Assembly (NCBI GenBank): GCA_016788425.1
Contig: JAEURQ010000002.1
Span: 682,001-746,000, forward strand
Source: Chthonomonas sp.
GTDB lineage: Bacteria > Armatimonadota > Fimbriimonadia > Fimbriimonadales > Fimbriimonadaceae
Length of the DNA stretch: 64,000 bases
Reading direction: 5' to 3'
A program made the translations under genes and the position numbers. Shown in pieces: positions 1-8,519 of this stretch. Each line of letters starts with the position of its first letter. The first letter of the stretch is position 1. The notes under the pieces are model-generated. The model was not told the DNA's origin. It worked only from the letters and a program-made list of their open reading frames with translations, and ran no database searches.

Positions 1-332
1 CCAAGCTTACGATAGGCTTCCGCGCGGTGCATGTCCGCGACTCGCATGACCACACGCTCCACGTTGAACGTCATGCGCGCCATTTGACCCGCCATAAGGT
101 TGGTGTTGTCGCCGCGAGTAAGGGCAAAAAACATGTCCGCGTTTTTAATTCCGGCCTTCTCGAGCGTGTCCATGTCCAAGCCGCTCCCGAGCACAACCTT
201 GCAACTGTGTTTGTAGCCTAACCGCGAAAGGGCTTCGGGATTCTGTTCGACTACGGTGACCTGGTGGGTCTTGGAAAGCTGTTGGGCGAGGACGGCGCCG
301 GTTCTGCCGCAGCCGAAGATGATGATGTTCAT
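1..332 (-). CDS. TrkA-N (RCK) domain protein, partial
   Basis: These are the N-terminal 110 codons of a gene that runs off the left edge. The product opens with NIIIFGCGRTG, a Rossmann GxGxxG loop, followed by TVVEQNPEAL, the acidic end of strand 2 that binds the ribose, and VLGSGLD. This pattern is typical of TrkA-N/RCK domains, cytoplasmic NAD(H)- or nucleotide-sensing subunits that gate K+ uptake systems. The start codon overlaps the stop of the GlnD-like gene (ATGA), so the two are probably translationally coupled. With the C-terminus missing I cannot tell a two-RCK TrkA from a single-RCK KtrA-like protein. Confidence 0.85.
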   Translation of the reverse strand, partial: MNIIIFGCGRTGAVLAQQLSKTHQVTVVEQNPEALSRLGYKHSCKVVLGSGLDMDTLEKAGIKNADMFFALTRGDNTNLMAGQMARMTFNVERVVMRVADMHRAEAYRKL

Positions 333-2716
333 ACGTCCAGGCTGATTATACTAGCGGCACCGAACGCCCGGGCGACATCTGCCTCGCGAATGGGACCTTC
401 GCTTGGGTTTTCCACGTAGAACGCAGCCACCGCGTGGTCCGCCCATTGTCCGACGCGAGCGGCCAAAATCTCCCAGCCCGCTCCCGCGATGGCCCGCGAA
501 ATGCGGTACGCCATGCCTCGACCTTGCGGCGCCCGGACATCCAGGATCGCCGGCTCGCCGGGTTTCAGCGTGACCTTCAGCACCTTTTGCACAAGGTTTG
601 GGTCTTTGCCCTTGCTTTGCATGAGGATATCAAGCGGCAGTTGTCCACTCAACACCTTGCGTAGCGAGTTTTCGACTTGCGTGGCGATGCCGCTCGGCAC
701 TTGCCTCCCCGCGTGGCAGATGCTCAGCGTGTCGATGGCGACATGCTGCGGCCATTGAGCGGTCGCCGCCCGCACGCCCACCAGTTGCAAGTCGTAGGCG
801 TAGATTACGCCCAGCGCGTCGGACAGCAGACCGCGATAGTCGGGCGCGCAGATGGTGAGGTCCGTCACCTGGCGCTCTTCGTCGGCGACAAGGCGAATCT
901 GGGGCTCGTCGCGGGTGGTCATCCGCGCCATGTGATAGTGCTCGCGAATGGTGGTCGAAGGCGTGGTGAGCACGTAGTGGGCGGGCAGCGCCTCGACATA
1001 ACGCTCGAGTTCCGCTTCAGGAACGTCGGCGCGCATGGCGCGCAGAAGCTCGCGGCGACGACTGCTGGGTTCGGGGGTCGGCGAAAATCCTTCCAAAAGG
1101 TGGGCTCGGGTCGCCGCGTAGAGGTCTTGCAGGCTCGTTTCCTGCAGGTTTGTCCAGAGTTCCGAATTCACGGCTTGGATGTCGGCCACGGTAAGCAAGG
1201 TCAGCATGGCCAGACGCGCCGGGGTTTGCACGAGTTCGGCAAACTCGGCGACGGTCTCGGGGTGCTGAATGTCGCGCGAGCGCACGGTGTGCGCCATGGC
1301 CAAGTGATGCCGCACCAACCATTGCACGTCGGCGACGGAGGCCGCGTCCATCGCCCATCGCTCGCCGACGCGGGTGGCAATCTCTGCGCCGACCTCGCTG
1401 TGCGAGCGCTCGGGATCGATCTTGCCCACGTCATGGAGCAGCACGGCGATGGTGAGCGTTGTCGGCGTGGTCACGTCGTCCCAAAGGCTCTGCCAAAAGC
1501 CATCGGTTTGGCGCATGTGCTCCAGCAATTCCAACGCCTGCATGGTGTGCTCAAAGACGCTATAGCGGTGGGTCGAATCGCGCGGAAGCAGCGTGCGGCA
1601 AGCCTGGAGCTCGGGCAGAATGGTTTGTAGCAAGTGACAGCGTTCCCACACGCGCACCACCTGCGGGCCAAATTGGAGCGCCTCGCGGAGCTCGCGCCAA
1701 TCACAGACCGGGCTCGCGCTGGCCTCAATGGGCTCGATGCGAAGACCGAGCTGATCGCCGAGCGCCACGCCATAGGCGGCTTCGGAAATGCGGGGGCTGC
1801 CCGAGATGCGAACGTCGCCTCGGATCGCCATCACGTGCCGCGTCAGCGTATAGCGATCCTCGCGAACGCGGCTGAGCGCATCGTCTTCCAATGCGGCGAG
1901 CTCGCGCTGAGCGTCGAGCAACTCGCTCATCATGCCGAAGAGTTCACGGCCGAGCAGGTCGGCGATGCGCGCCGCTTTGGGCCGAGCGAGCACGTTGTGG
2001 TTGCCGCTATTCACCGCATGCAAGAGGTTGCGCATGCGCAGAACGATCTCCATGGCTTCGGTGTGGCCAATGGGGCGCTCGCCGAGCGCGGTGCCGATCC
2101 ATTGCGCCAAGTGGTAACTGCGCAATCCGCCGAATCCGAGCTTGAGATCGGGTTCAACGAGCAACGGTGTCCGACCGATTTTGGCTAGCTGCTCACGGCG
2201 TTCCGCGAGTTTAGTGTGGACGAACTCGCCGGGCGAAAACGACTCCCAGAAGTTGTGTTGGAATCGCTCCCACGGCTCATGGCTCCCCGCGACCAGTCGC
2301 CCGTCGAGCACGGCGGTACGGGTTTTCTGGTCCAGCACTCCGGCATCGGTGGGCAGTTGATACGAATAGTCCGCCTTGAGTTTGAGGTCGCGGAAGGTGT
2401 CCTCGATGCGGCGGTACAGGTGGTGCATCGCCCGATCGAAAGTGGCCGACTCCTCGCTGAGCGGGATGATGAGGAAGTCGATATCGGAATGCGGCGACAT
2501 CTCCTGACGTCCGAATCCGCCCGTGGCCACGAAACTGATTGGCGGCAAACCGGGGAAGTCGGCGCGAAACTCAGCCTCGAGTTGCGCCAGAACGTCGTTG
2601 AAAATCGCCGCGAAGCCGAGGCTCCAGATGCGCCCCGAAGGGTGCTCTTGCAAGCGAAGATTCTCGGCTTCGCGCCGCTGGATGAAAAGGTCAACGTCCA
2701 ACTTGGTTCCAAGCAT
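329..2716 (-). CDS. glnD: GlnD-like [protein-PII] uridylyltransferase
   Basis: A GlnD-type sensor would uridylylate and deuridylylate PII in response to glutamine. The N-terminal nucleotidyltransferase motif is ATGGFGRQE then HSDIDFL, with the metal-binding DxD. The GlnD linker motif GFGGLRSYH follows. Mid-protein there is an HD phosphohydrolase domain (FEHTMQALE, then VLLHDVGKID), and the last ~150 residues look like tandem ACT domains. About 795 residues is close to the usual GlnD length. I chose the ATG at 2716 because an upstream in-frame ATG at 2767 would overlap the previous gene by 77 bp. Neither start has a convincing Shine-Dalgarno. No PII gene is visible nearby, so the substrate is inferred from the family. 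Confidence 0.85.
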   Translation of the reverse strand: MLGTKLDVDLFIQRREAENLRLQEHPSGRIWSLGFAAIFNDVLAQLEAEFRADFPGLPPISFVATGGFGRQEMSPHSDIDFLIIPLSEESATFDRAMHHLYRRIEDTFRDLKLKADYSYQLPTDAGVLDQKTRTAVLDGRLVAGSHEPWERFQHNFWESFSPGEFVHTKLAERREQLAKIGRTPLLVEPDLKLGFGGLRSYHLAQWIGTALGERPIGHTEAMEIVLRMRNLLHAVNSGNHNVLARPKAARIADLLGRELFGMMSELLDAQRELAALEDDALSRVREDRYTLTRHVMAIRGDVRISGSPRISEAAYGVALGDQLGLRIEPIEASASPVCDWRELREALQFGPQVVRVWERCHLLQTILPELQACRTLLPRDSTHRYSVFEHTMQALELLEHMRQTDGFWQSLWDDVTTPTTLTIAVLLHDVGKIDPERSHSEVGAEIATRVGERWAMDAASVADVQWLVRHHLAMAHTVRSRDIQHPETVAEFAELVQTPARLAMLTLLTVADIQAVNSELWTNLQETSLQDLYAATRAHLLEGFSPTPEPSSRRRELLRAMRADVPEAELERYVEALPAHYVLTTPSTTIREHYHMARMTTRDEPQIRLVADEERQVTDLTICAPDYRGLLSDALGVIYAYDLQLVGVRAATAQWPQHVAIDTLSICHAGRQVPSGIATQVENSLRKVLSGQLPLDILMQSKGKDPNLVQKVLKVTLKPGEPAILDVRAPQGRGMAYRISRAIAGAGWEILAARVGQWADHAVAAFYVENPSEGPIREADVARAFGAASIISLDV

Positions 2717-4136
2717 ATTTTGGCTCGTTGAGCCGAATCTTCTCAAACTCAGTGCGCAAACTGCCATCCCAAACGGTGATCAGCGGTAGCCCGATGATGA
2801 AGGTAGCGCCCGCCAACACCAGCAGCGACTGCGACATCGCGCCCAAAAACTCGCCCCAGAGGTCCCGCGCCGCGCGCCGCGTAAACCAACTCGCCAGTCG
2901 CACCACGAGCAAGCTGGCGGCGATGATCACGACTGGGAAGGCAGCGAGCTTGCGGAGTTGTTCGCCCAAGTTTGCGCCCGTCGCGGGCAGCCCGCCCAGG
3001 AAGAAGTACACCGCGATCCCGATCGTGGCGGCAATCAAGAACGCGACCAGGCGGGCGGTTGGCGGAAAGTCCTCGCGAGCCGCACGTCCGGCGCCCGGCG
3101 TTCGAAACGCCTGCAAGCCCACCGCGGAGGCGGCCAGCAGAGTCACCACGAGGTCGCGGTTGAACAGCGCGTTGCACCCCAGGCCCGCGACCACCGCGAG
3201 TCCGCCAAGTTGAGCATGGGTGAACGGCTTGCCTTGCGGGAGCGGAATTCGCGCCGCCAACCCTACCAGCAGCCCGGCCAAGGCGGTGAGCAGGACGCTC
3301 GGAATCACCGCGTAGAGCGCCTCGCTGAAGGAGCCATCTGCCTCCAGGTCTTCCAGTGCCGACCACGAATCCGAGGTCAAGAAGATCTGCTCGACATCTT
3401 TGGCGTCTTGCTCGCGGTTCGCCGCGCGCAGGGCGGAGGCCATCCGGAATCGGTCAATCCAGTTGCCGCGCCGAATGTTGGATTTGGTTTGCTCGGATTC
3501 TGGGCTGAAGATCAGCGAAATCCCTTTTCGCGCGCCGTCCAGCCGTTGGCAAAAGTCGCGGATCAAGCGTCCATGCCGAAAGCTGGCGAGCTGCAATTCG
3601 AGCTTTTGATCGGGAGGCGCGGTGGCGATGAGGCGAGCCGAGGCGACTTGGAGCCCGAGTCCGCCGGGAGTGTTGTCCCGCGCCAACAGCTGAAACCACG
3701 CCCAATCGCCCCCAAACCACTCCTGGGCGCTGGCCAGGGTGTTGGCGCTCATCTCGGGATAGTAGTCTTTCCAGTAGCCGCACTTTGACCCGCGAATCCA
3801 GGATCGCCGCGCGAGCTCAAGCTCGTTGGCGTCGAGGTGAGCAATCGCCAAGCCCTGCTGCCAAAAGGCGTTTTCGGGTTCCTTTTGGGCGGCTTCGGCG
3901 AGGTCTTCGCGCATTCCGACGGAGGTGCGCTTCGTGTAAAAGTCAAACGACAGGCGCGAGAATCCGAGCGCTGGTTGGGGCGAGAGCACGACCACTCGTG
4001 CGTTCTCGGGCCCGCGAAAAGTAGTGAGAACACGAACCGCTGACTCCAGGACGGGGCGGGTGCGGTGATGCGCGATACCGAGGATAAGCGTGCCGACCGC
4101 GGCGCCCACAAGGAGCCGCGCAGGAACGCCCAGCAT
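2691..4136 (-). CDS. Multi-pass membrane protein of unknown function
   Basis: This 481-residue protein has an N-terminal hydrophobic segment (residues ~5-25) and then ~260 mostly soluble residues rich in helices and Trp, including a TPR-like stretch (FWQQGLAIAHLDANELELA). The C-terminal ~200 residues contain five or six hydrophobic segments. I recognise no catalytic motif. Its start shares an A with the stop of the preceding candidate anti-sigma gene (TAATG), and it overlaps the GlnD-like gene downstream, so it belongs to the sigma-factor operon. A role in envelope sensing together with that sigma factor is only a guess from position. Confidence 0.75.
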   Translation of the reverse strand: MLGVPARLLVGAAVGTLILGIAHHRTRPVLESAVRVLTTFRGPENARVVVLSPQPALGFSRLSFDFYTKRTSVGMREDLAEAAQKEPENAFWQQGLAIAHLDANELELARRSWIRGSKCGYWKDYYPEMSANTLASAQEWFGGDWAWFQLLARDNTPGGLGLQVASARLIATAPPDQKLELQLASFRHGRLIRDFCQRLDGARKGISLIFSPESEQTKSNIRRGNWIDRFRMASALRAANREQDAKDVEQIFLTSDSWSALEDLEADGSFSEALYAVIPSVLLTALAGLLVGLAARIPLPQGKPFTHAQLGGLAVVAGLGCNALFNRDLVVTLLAASAVGLQAFRTPGAGRAAREDFPPTARLVAFLIAATIGIAVYFFLGGLPATGANLGEQLRKLAAFPVVIIAASLLVVRLASWFTRRAARDLWGEFLGAMSQSLLVLAGATFIIGLPLITVWDGSLRTEFEKIRLNEPKYAWNQVGR

Positions 4137-4564
4137 TAGCGGTCCGTGGTGCGACCGAACGGCGTGTGGAGCAGCGGCGACTGCGAGTCTCGCGTGAGGC
4201 GTGCTTCCGAACTCGGGTTAGACCACGCGGTGAGTTGCGGCGTGTTGAACACTTGCAGCACGGCGGCGAGAATCAGGACCGCGACCAGCGCGCCGCAAAT
4301 GGCCGGCGACCAGTAGCGCAGGCTCGCTTGCTCGTTCGCCACACGGAGTCGGCGCAGAGTCCGCTCGTTAAAATTGGCACTTGGCTCAGTTTCTTCCTGC
4401 AGGCTGCGCAGAAGGTTGAGCGACATGCTTTCGGCGCGAAGCTCGTTGGCGCCGCGTTCGTCGAGAACGCAGGATTCAAGAAAGTCTTCCAGACCCAGCG
4501 GCTCTTCGTTGAGAGCCTGGTCGTGAAAGGCGTTCTTCACCTTACGGCGAGACCACGGGCTCAT
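4136..4564 (-). CDS. Small membrane-anchored protein, candidate anti-sigma factor
   Basis: This 142-residue protein has a charged cytoplasmic N-terminal half and one hydrophobic segment (YWSPAICGALVAVLILAAVL, residues ~83-102). A short polar tail follows. This topology, and a start that overlaps the stop of the ECF sigma gene (ATGA), are classic for an anti-sigma factor. It lacks the HxxxCxxC zinc motif of ZAS-type anti-sigmas, so the function rests on context and topology. It is coupled by TAATG to the next membrane protein. Confidence 0.6.
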   Translation of the reverse strand: MSPWSRRKVKNAFHDQALNEEPLGLEDFLESCVLDERGANELRAESMSLNLLRSLQEETEPSANFNERTLRRLRVANEQASLRYWSPAICGALVAVLILAAVLQVFNTPQLTAWSNPSSEARLTRDSQSPLLHTPFGRTTDR

Positions 4565-5121
4565 TCTTCCTCCGCGGTAGCCGCGATCCAGAGCTCGCGA
4601 AATTTCTCACGAGCGGCGTGCAAACGACTTCGGACCGTACCGATGGGAACGCGCATGACTTGAGAGACTTCTTCGTAGCTCAATTGTTCAATCTCGCGCA
4701 GAACAAGCGTTGTGCGCAGATCCGGCGAGAGCATCGCCAAGAGCTTTTGAATCAGCACGCGGTTTTCGACTTGGGTGCCGCGATCGGCCTCGCCATTGTC
4801 AATCGCCGTGGTTTGCGGCTTGCGCGAGCGCAGTCGATCCATACAGATGCGAACCGCGATGCGATAAAGATAACCGCTAAACGCACGATCGTCGCGCAGA
4901 TTTCTCAGTTCGCGGAATCCACGAATAAAGGCTTCCTGCGCCACGTCTTCGGCTTCGTTGTTGTCGCGAAGGATGTTGGCCGCAACCCGAATGAGGCGCG
5001 CCCGATGCTTATTGATGAGGTAGTTCAGCGCGGTTTCGTCGCCCTGACGCCCCTTCTCCAGCCAAACCAATTCTTCAATTGGTTTTTCAACTATGCCGGT
5101 AAAGCTCATCGCATCTGCCAT
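4561..5121 (-). CDS. ECF (SigE-type) RNA polymerase sigma factor
   Basis: This 186-residue sigma factor contains only regions 2 and 4. Region 2 reads DVAQEAFIRGFRELRNL followed by GYLYRIAVRICMDRLRSRK. Region 4 reads LSPDLRTTLVLREIEQLSYEEV followed by MRVPIGTVRSRLHAAREK, the recognition helix-turn-helix. The start at 5121 is preceded by a GAGGGG Shine-Dalgarno. It heads a minus-strand operon with a candidate anti-sigma directly downstream. A 12-bp perfect palindrome lies ~25 bp upstream. The regulon is unknown. Confidence 0.95.
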   Translation of the reverse strand: MADAMSFTGIVEKPIEELVWLEKGRQGDETALNYLINKHRARLIRVAANILRDNNEAEDVAQEAFIRGFRELRNLRDDRAFSGYLYRIAVRICMDRLRSRKPQTTAIDNGEADRGTQVENRVLIQKLLAMLSPDLRTTLVLREIEQLSYEEVSQVMRVPIGTVRSRLHAAREKFRELWIAATAEEE

Positions 5122-5146
5122 GTTTTTGCCCCTCTAGTATATGACG

Positions 5147-5158
5147 AGTCCTAGGACT
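5147..5158. promoter_or_regulatory. Perfect 12-bp palindrome in divergent promoter region
   Basis: The sequence AGTCCTAGGACT is a perfect dyad lying between the leftward ECF sigma gene and the rightward gene at 5263. Its position suggests an operator, but no cognate regulator can be named. Confidence 0.3.
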
Positions 5159-5262
5159 TCCGGCGTTCATTTGTTCCCCTTTTTTTGTGGAGGCGTGAGG
5201 TCTGGTAATTGTACGGGGAATTTCACCGCCAAACTACGCCCGCTAGGTATCCTAGAATCAAG

Positions 5263-5994
5263 ATGGCGGATCGGCTTTTGTCGGAGAAAGAGGTAGGCGA
5301 GATCATGAAGCGCGCCGCCGAATTGCAGGAGCAAGGGTCGGCCACCGGGTACGTGCCCGGCGTGACGAAGCTCGAGCTTTCGCGCATGGCCTCGGAAATT
5401 GGCATTGACGCCAAGTATCTCGAGATCGCCATGTCCGAACGACGCGATCCGAAGTTAGGCAAAGAAGTCCCGATGTATCCGACGATCGAGCGCGTGTACC
5501 CCGTGGAGTTGGGCCCGGAGGACTTTGATGTGGTGACCGAGTACATCAAGCCGTACCCATCGTACGGCACCAACGGCACGGCCACTCCGGCTATCTCCCA
5601 GGTCGGGCGCACGCTCACCGGCAAAGCCGCCTGCTCGTGGGCGAATCCGGATTTCAAGGTCACGTCCCGCGACGGGCGCACACGGGTAGTGGTGACATCC
5701 GATCAGGGCACGCCGGTTGGTCTTGCTTTAATTTGGGTGTTGCCGATGGTGGGCTCGGTGGTGGCCATGGCAAAAGTGTCGCCCCTGGCCGGGTTTATCG
5801 GCCTGGCCACCTCGGCCGTGATGAGCCTTTTCACCTATCGAGGCGCGGCTCGGAAGAGCGGCGAAATGACGCAGAAGGTGGCGGACCAGATTGAGCGGTC
5901 GGTGAACGAGTTCATCGACTCGCGGCCCCGCATTCCGAGCGAGGCCGCCAGCGTGGTCGAGGACGAGCAGATTCAAGCCCGCCTAAGCGAGTAG
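5263..5994 (+). CDS. Membrane protein with N-terminal helical domain
   Basis: This 243-residue protein starts with a helical region (LLSEKEVGEIMKRAAELQEQG) resembling a short regulatory or oligomerisation domain. A soluble middle follows, then two adjacent hydrophobic segments around residues 168-210. It ends in an acidic tail. I chose the ATG at 5263 over a TTG 18 codons upstream because the N-terminus is then well formed. It diverges from the ECF sigma operon. The function is unknown. Confidence 0.65.
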   Translation: MADRLLSEKEVGEIMKRAAELQEQGSATGYVPGVTKLELSRMASEIGIDAKYLEIAMSERRDPKLGKEVPMYPTIERVYPVELGPEDFDVVTEYIKPYPSYGTNGTATPAISQVGRTLTGKAACSWANPDFKVTSRDGRTRVVVTSDQGTPVGLALIWVLPMVGSVVAMAKVSPLAGFIGLATSAVMSLFTYRGAARKSGEMTQKVADQIERSVNEFIDSRPRIPSEAASVVEDEQIQARLSE

Positions 5995-6018
5995 CCTACG
6001 GTGTAGAATTCCTCGCGG

Positions 6019-7212
6019 ATGAGTGCTCCAGTTCGTAGCCGTAGTGTGAGGCTAAGTGCGGAAGGTCTTGCGACATTTGAAGCAAGGCTCCTTGAGGTGT
6101 GGCGAAACCAAGGGCAATCTGGGAAGCTGACCAAGCGTCGGCAAGCGGAGCTGATGCAAATCAGCGAGAAGACGACTGACCGCATGCTCAGTGGGGATCG
6201 GGTCGACCGCGCGACCGTGCTGCTTGCGCTAAAAAAGCTGGACTTGGTTTGGTCCGACAGCTTAATCGCGAATGACGAGGTTGCCATTGGCCAGCAACTC
6301 GAAGAAGAAAGTGCCCAGCCAGTTCGAATAAGCTCCAGACGTAAGTGGCTGATTGTCGGGTTGCTGGCCGTAACTGTTCCGACCATTGCGATTACGATGA
6401 ACCGGTTTGCGTACGAGCCCACGCTGACCGAAGTCGCCCGCCACGAGTTCTTCGAAATCGTGGCCCGAGGCACGGATCAATACAATAAGGGCAACTACGT
6501 TGCTGCGATGCAAACCCTTAATGTCGCTGAAGAGAGAGCGCAAAAGGAAAATGATGTTACGGGGTTATCTGAAACCTCTCGAATGAGGGGGGACGTTCTC
6601 TTGGCCCAAGGAAATCCGCGCGCCGCCTTGCAGTGCTACTTCACCGCTTTGCGATTGCGTCGCCAGACTGGCCAAGATGTGCTTTTGCCCCCTATTCAAC
6701 AAGCGATAGGTTGGGCATACTACCGGCTCGGCGGATTCGAACAGGCGACGGAGGCACTACGGCAGGCGATTGAAGGCTTCCTGAAGCGCCAGGATCGAGC
6801 CGGGGTCGCGTCTGCTCAAAAGGACCTCGCGGAGGTTTGCATTGCGACTGGCGATCTCGAAATGGCTCTCGCCTGGATCGCATCAGCCCGCTCCTCTCCA
6901 ACGGGGAAAATGGACCAAGACTTCTTAACTGATCTAACGGCACTGCAGGCGCTCATCGAAGGTCTCAGAGGTGAGTCAAAGCAGGCGATTGAGCAGCTTA
7001 CGGAATGCAAGGACTACTGGGTTCGCAAGGATCATCGTCGGTGGGTGGCTCGAATGGACTTGCGATTGGGCATGGTCCTCGCCAAAGCAGGCTTGCAAGA
7101 CCGTGCGATAAAGAGCTTTGAGCAGAGCGAAAATGGATTTAAGATCGCGGGTGACATTGTGGGTCAGCTCGAAGCCCGCCAACTCGGTTTGAAATTATTG
7201 CGGAAGAAATAG
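6019..7212 (+). CDS. HTH-like, single-TM, TPR-repeat protein
   Basis: The 397-residue product has three parts. The N-terminal ~85 residues contain a helix-turn-helix-like stretch (KRRQAELMQISEKTTDRML, then DRATVLLALKKLDL). A single hydrophobic segment follows (WLIVGLLAVTVPTIAITM, ~residues 110-127). The C-terminal ~250 residues form tetratricopeptide repeats (YNKGNYVAAMQTLNVAEERA; GWAYYRLGGFEQATEALRQA; GMVLAKAGLQDRAIKSFEQ). The layout suits a membrane-bound regulator with a TPR sensor. DNA binding is unproven, and no partner is obvious. Confidence 0.75.
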   Translation: MSAPVRSRSVRLSAEGLATFEARLLEVWRNQGQSGKLTKRRQAELMQISEKTTDRMLSGDRVDRATVLLALKKLDLVWSDSLIANDEVAIGQQLEEESAQPVRISSRRKWLIVGLLAVTVPTIAITMNRFAYEPTLTEVARHEFFEIVARGTDQYNKGNYVAAMQTLNVAEERAQKENDVTGLSETSRMRGDVLLAQGNPRAALQCYFTALRLRRQTGQDVLLPPIQQAIGWAYYRLGGFEQATEALRQAIEGFLKRQDRAGVASAQKDLAEVCIATGDLEMALAWIASARSSPTGKMDQDFLTDLTALQALIEGLRGESKQAIEQLTECKDYWVRKDHRRWVARMDLRLGMVLAKAGLQDRAIKSFEQSENGFKIAGDIVGQLEARQLGLKLLRKK

Positions 7213-7286
7213 CCAGATGCGATCCAGAGCGGAACTGACGACATTCTTCAATCCAAAATGCTCCCATTCATTAGTAGCATTCCTGC

Positions 7287-8519
7287 ATGCCGTTCGCAAA
7301 AAACCCTTCGCTTCGCTGCTTGTCAACCCTGGCCACTACAATCTCCTTTGCCGCGCTTACCACAGCGCAAATTGACATCGGAACAACGGATGCTTCCGAT
7401 GGGAACCTATCGGGCAACAACATAATACTTGACTTGTCCCTCGCAACCACGGGCACTTGGAACGGCGTTTCGCCCATCCCGGGTCGAGGCATTTACGATC
7501 CACAAAAGTGGGCCGTCATCTACAAATTTGACTCCGTTTCGGTGTCCAGTTTGAGCTTCCTGCCCCACCCTTCGGGTTGTCCAGTAGTCATCCTCGTGCA
7601 AAACAACTGCACTCTTGCCGGATGGACGATCCCACCAACTGTGGGAGGATTTCCCGGCGGACTAAATAGTTTCGCGGGACCAGGATCGGCAGGTCTGGGT
7701 CTGGGCGGCGGCCAGGCTTCAATCCTTAACGACACCGGCTCGGGTCCGGGATCCTACGCCACACCTGGAGTCGGAGGATCGCCGACAATGCCCGCGGGGG
7801 ATCCGTATGGAAATCCCGCGATTATTCCATTGGTTGGAGGTAGCGGCGGAGGTAGCGCATCACTGGTAGGGTGGAGGCTTGGAGCAGCTGGTGGAGGAGC
7901 AATTCTGATCGCTTGCCGTAACTCGGTTGCAGTAAGCGGTGCAGTTGTTGCAAATGGCAATAGCAATCAATATCCCGCTTCACCTGGTTCGGGCGGCGCT
8001 ATTCGAATTGTTGCCAACTCGATCGCGGGGAATGGCAGTGGAGAACTCTATGCACAAGGGGGTGCGAACGTGGGTGTCGGCGGGCTCGGGAGAATCCGAT
8101 TGGAGGCCAACACATTCGGAACTTGGGGAATTGGCCAGCCCGCTCCATCGCTGGCGACCGTCGGAGCGACGGCGAAGATATGGCCAGCAAGCTCAGATCC
8201 CTCTGTCAAGGTCTTGACGGTGAACAATATTGCTGCACCAGCCGACCCGGGAGCGCCCATGCAGTCGCCGGATGTGCAACTAAATGCAGCCGGTAGTTTT
8301 GCCGTCGCCCTGGAATGTAGAAACGTCCCCCTCGACGGAAGCTGGGAAGTGTCAGTTCGTGGGGTGCCACGAAGCGGACTCGCTACCGTTTACCCGTGCA
8401 CTTTGTCCGGCGGAAACCAAGCCCTTTCAACCTGGGTGGTGTCCATTCCGTTCACGGAGGGCTTGCAAGTCATCCAGGGTCGCGCAAAGAAGGTCTCGGG
8501 TAGCCGACCAGGGCGATGA
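7287..8519 (+). CDS. Secreted glycine-rich protein
   Basis: The first ~28 residues form a signal peptide (CLSTLATTISFAALTTAQ). The mature part begins IDIGTTDASDGNLSG and is rich in Gly, Ser and Asn, suggesting an extracellular beta-rich or beta-helical fold. The C-terminal ~90 residues look like a separate beta-sandwich (VALECRNVPLDGSWEVSVRG). Its last codons overlap the next gene (ATGA at 8516-8519), so the two surface proteins are probably made together. I recognise no enzyme motif. Confidence 0.75.
   Translation: MPFAKNPSLRCLSTLATTISFAALTTAQIDIGTTDASDGNLSGNNIILDLSLATTGTWNGVSPIPGRGIYDPQKWAVIYKFDSVSVSSLSFLPHPSGCPVVILVQNNCTLAGWTIPPTVGGFPGGLNSFAGPGSAGLGLGGGQASILNDTGSGPGSYATPGVGGSPTMPAGDPYGNPAIIPLVGGSGGGSASLVGWRLGAAGGGAILIACRNSVAVSGAVVANGNSNQYPASPGSGGAIRIVANSIAGNGSGELYAQGGANVGVGGLGRIRLEANTFGTWGIGQPAPSLATVGATAKIWPASSDPSVKVLTVNNIAAPADPGAPMQSPDVQLNAAGSFAVALECRNVPLDGSWEVSVRGVPRSGLATVYPCTLSGGNQALSTWVVSIPFTEGLQVIQGRAKKVSGSRPGR

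Noticed and set aside
677-1630. Long plus-strand open frame opposite glnD
   Set aside because: It is antisense to strong GlnD motifs, and its product is low-complexity Gly/Arg/His-rich, typical of a GC-rich shadow frame.
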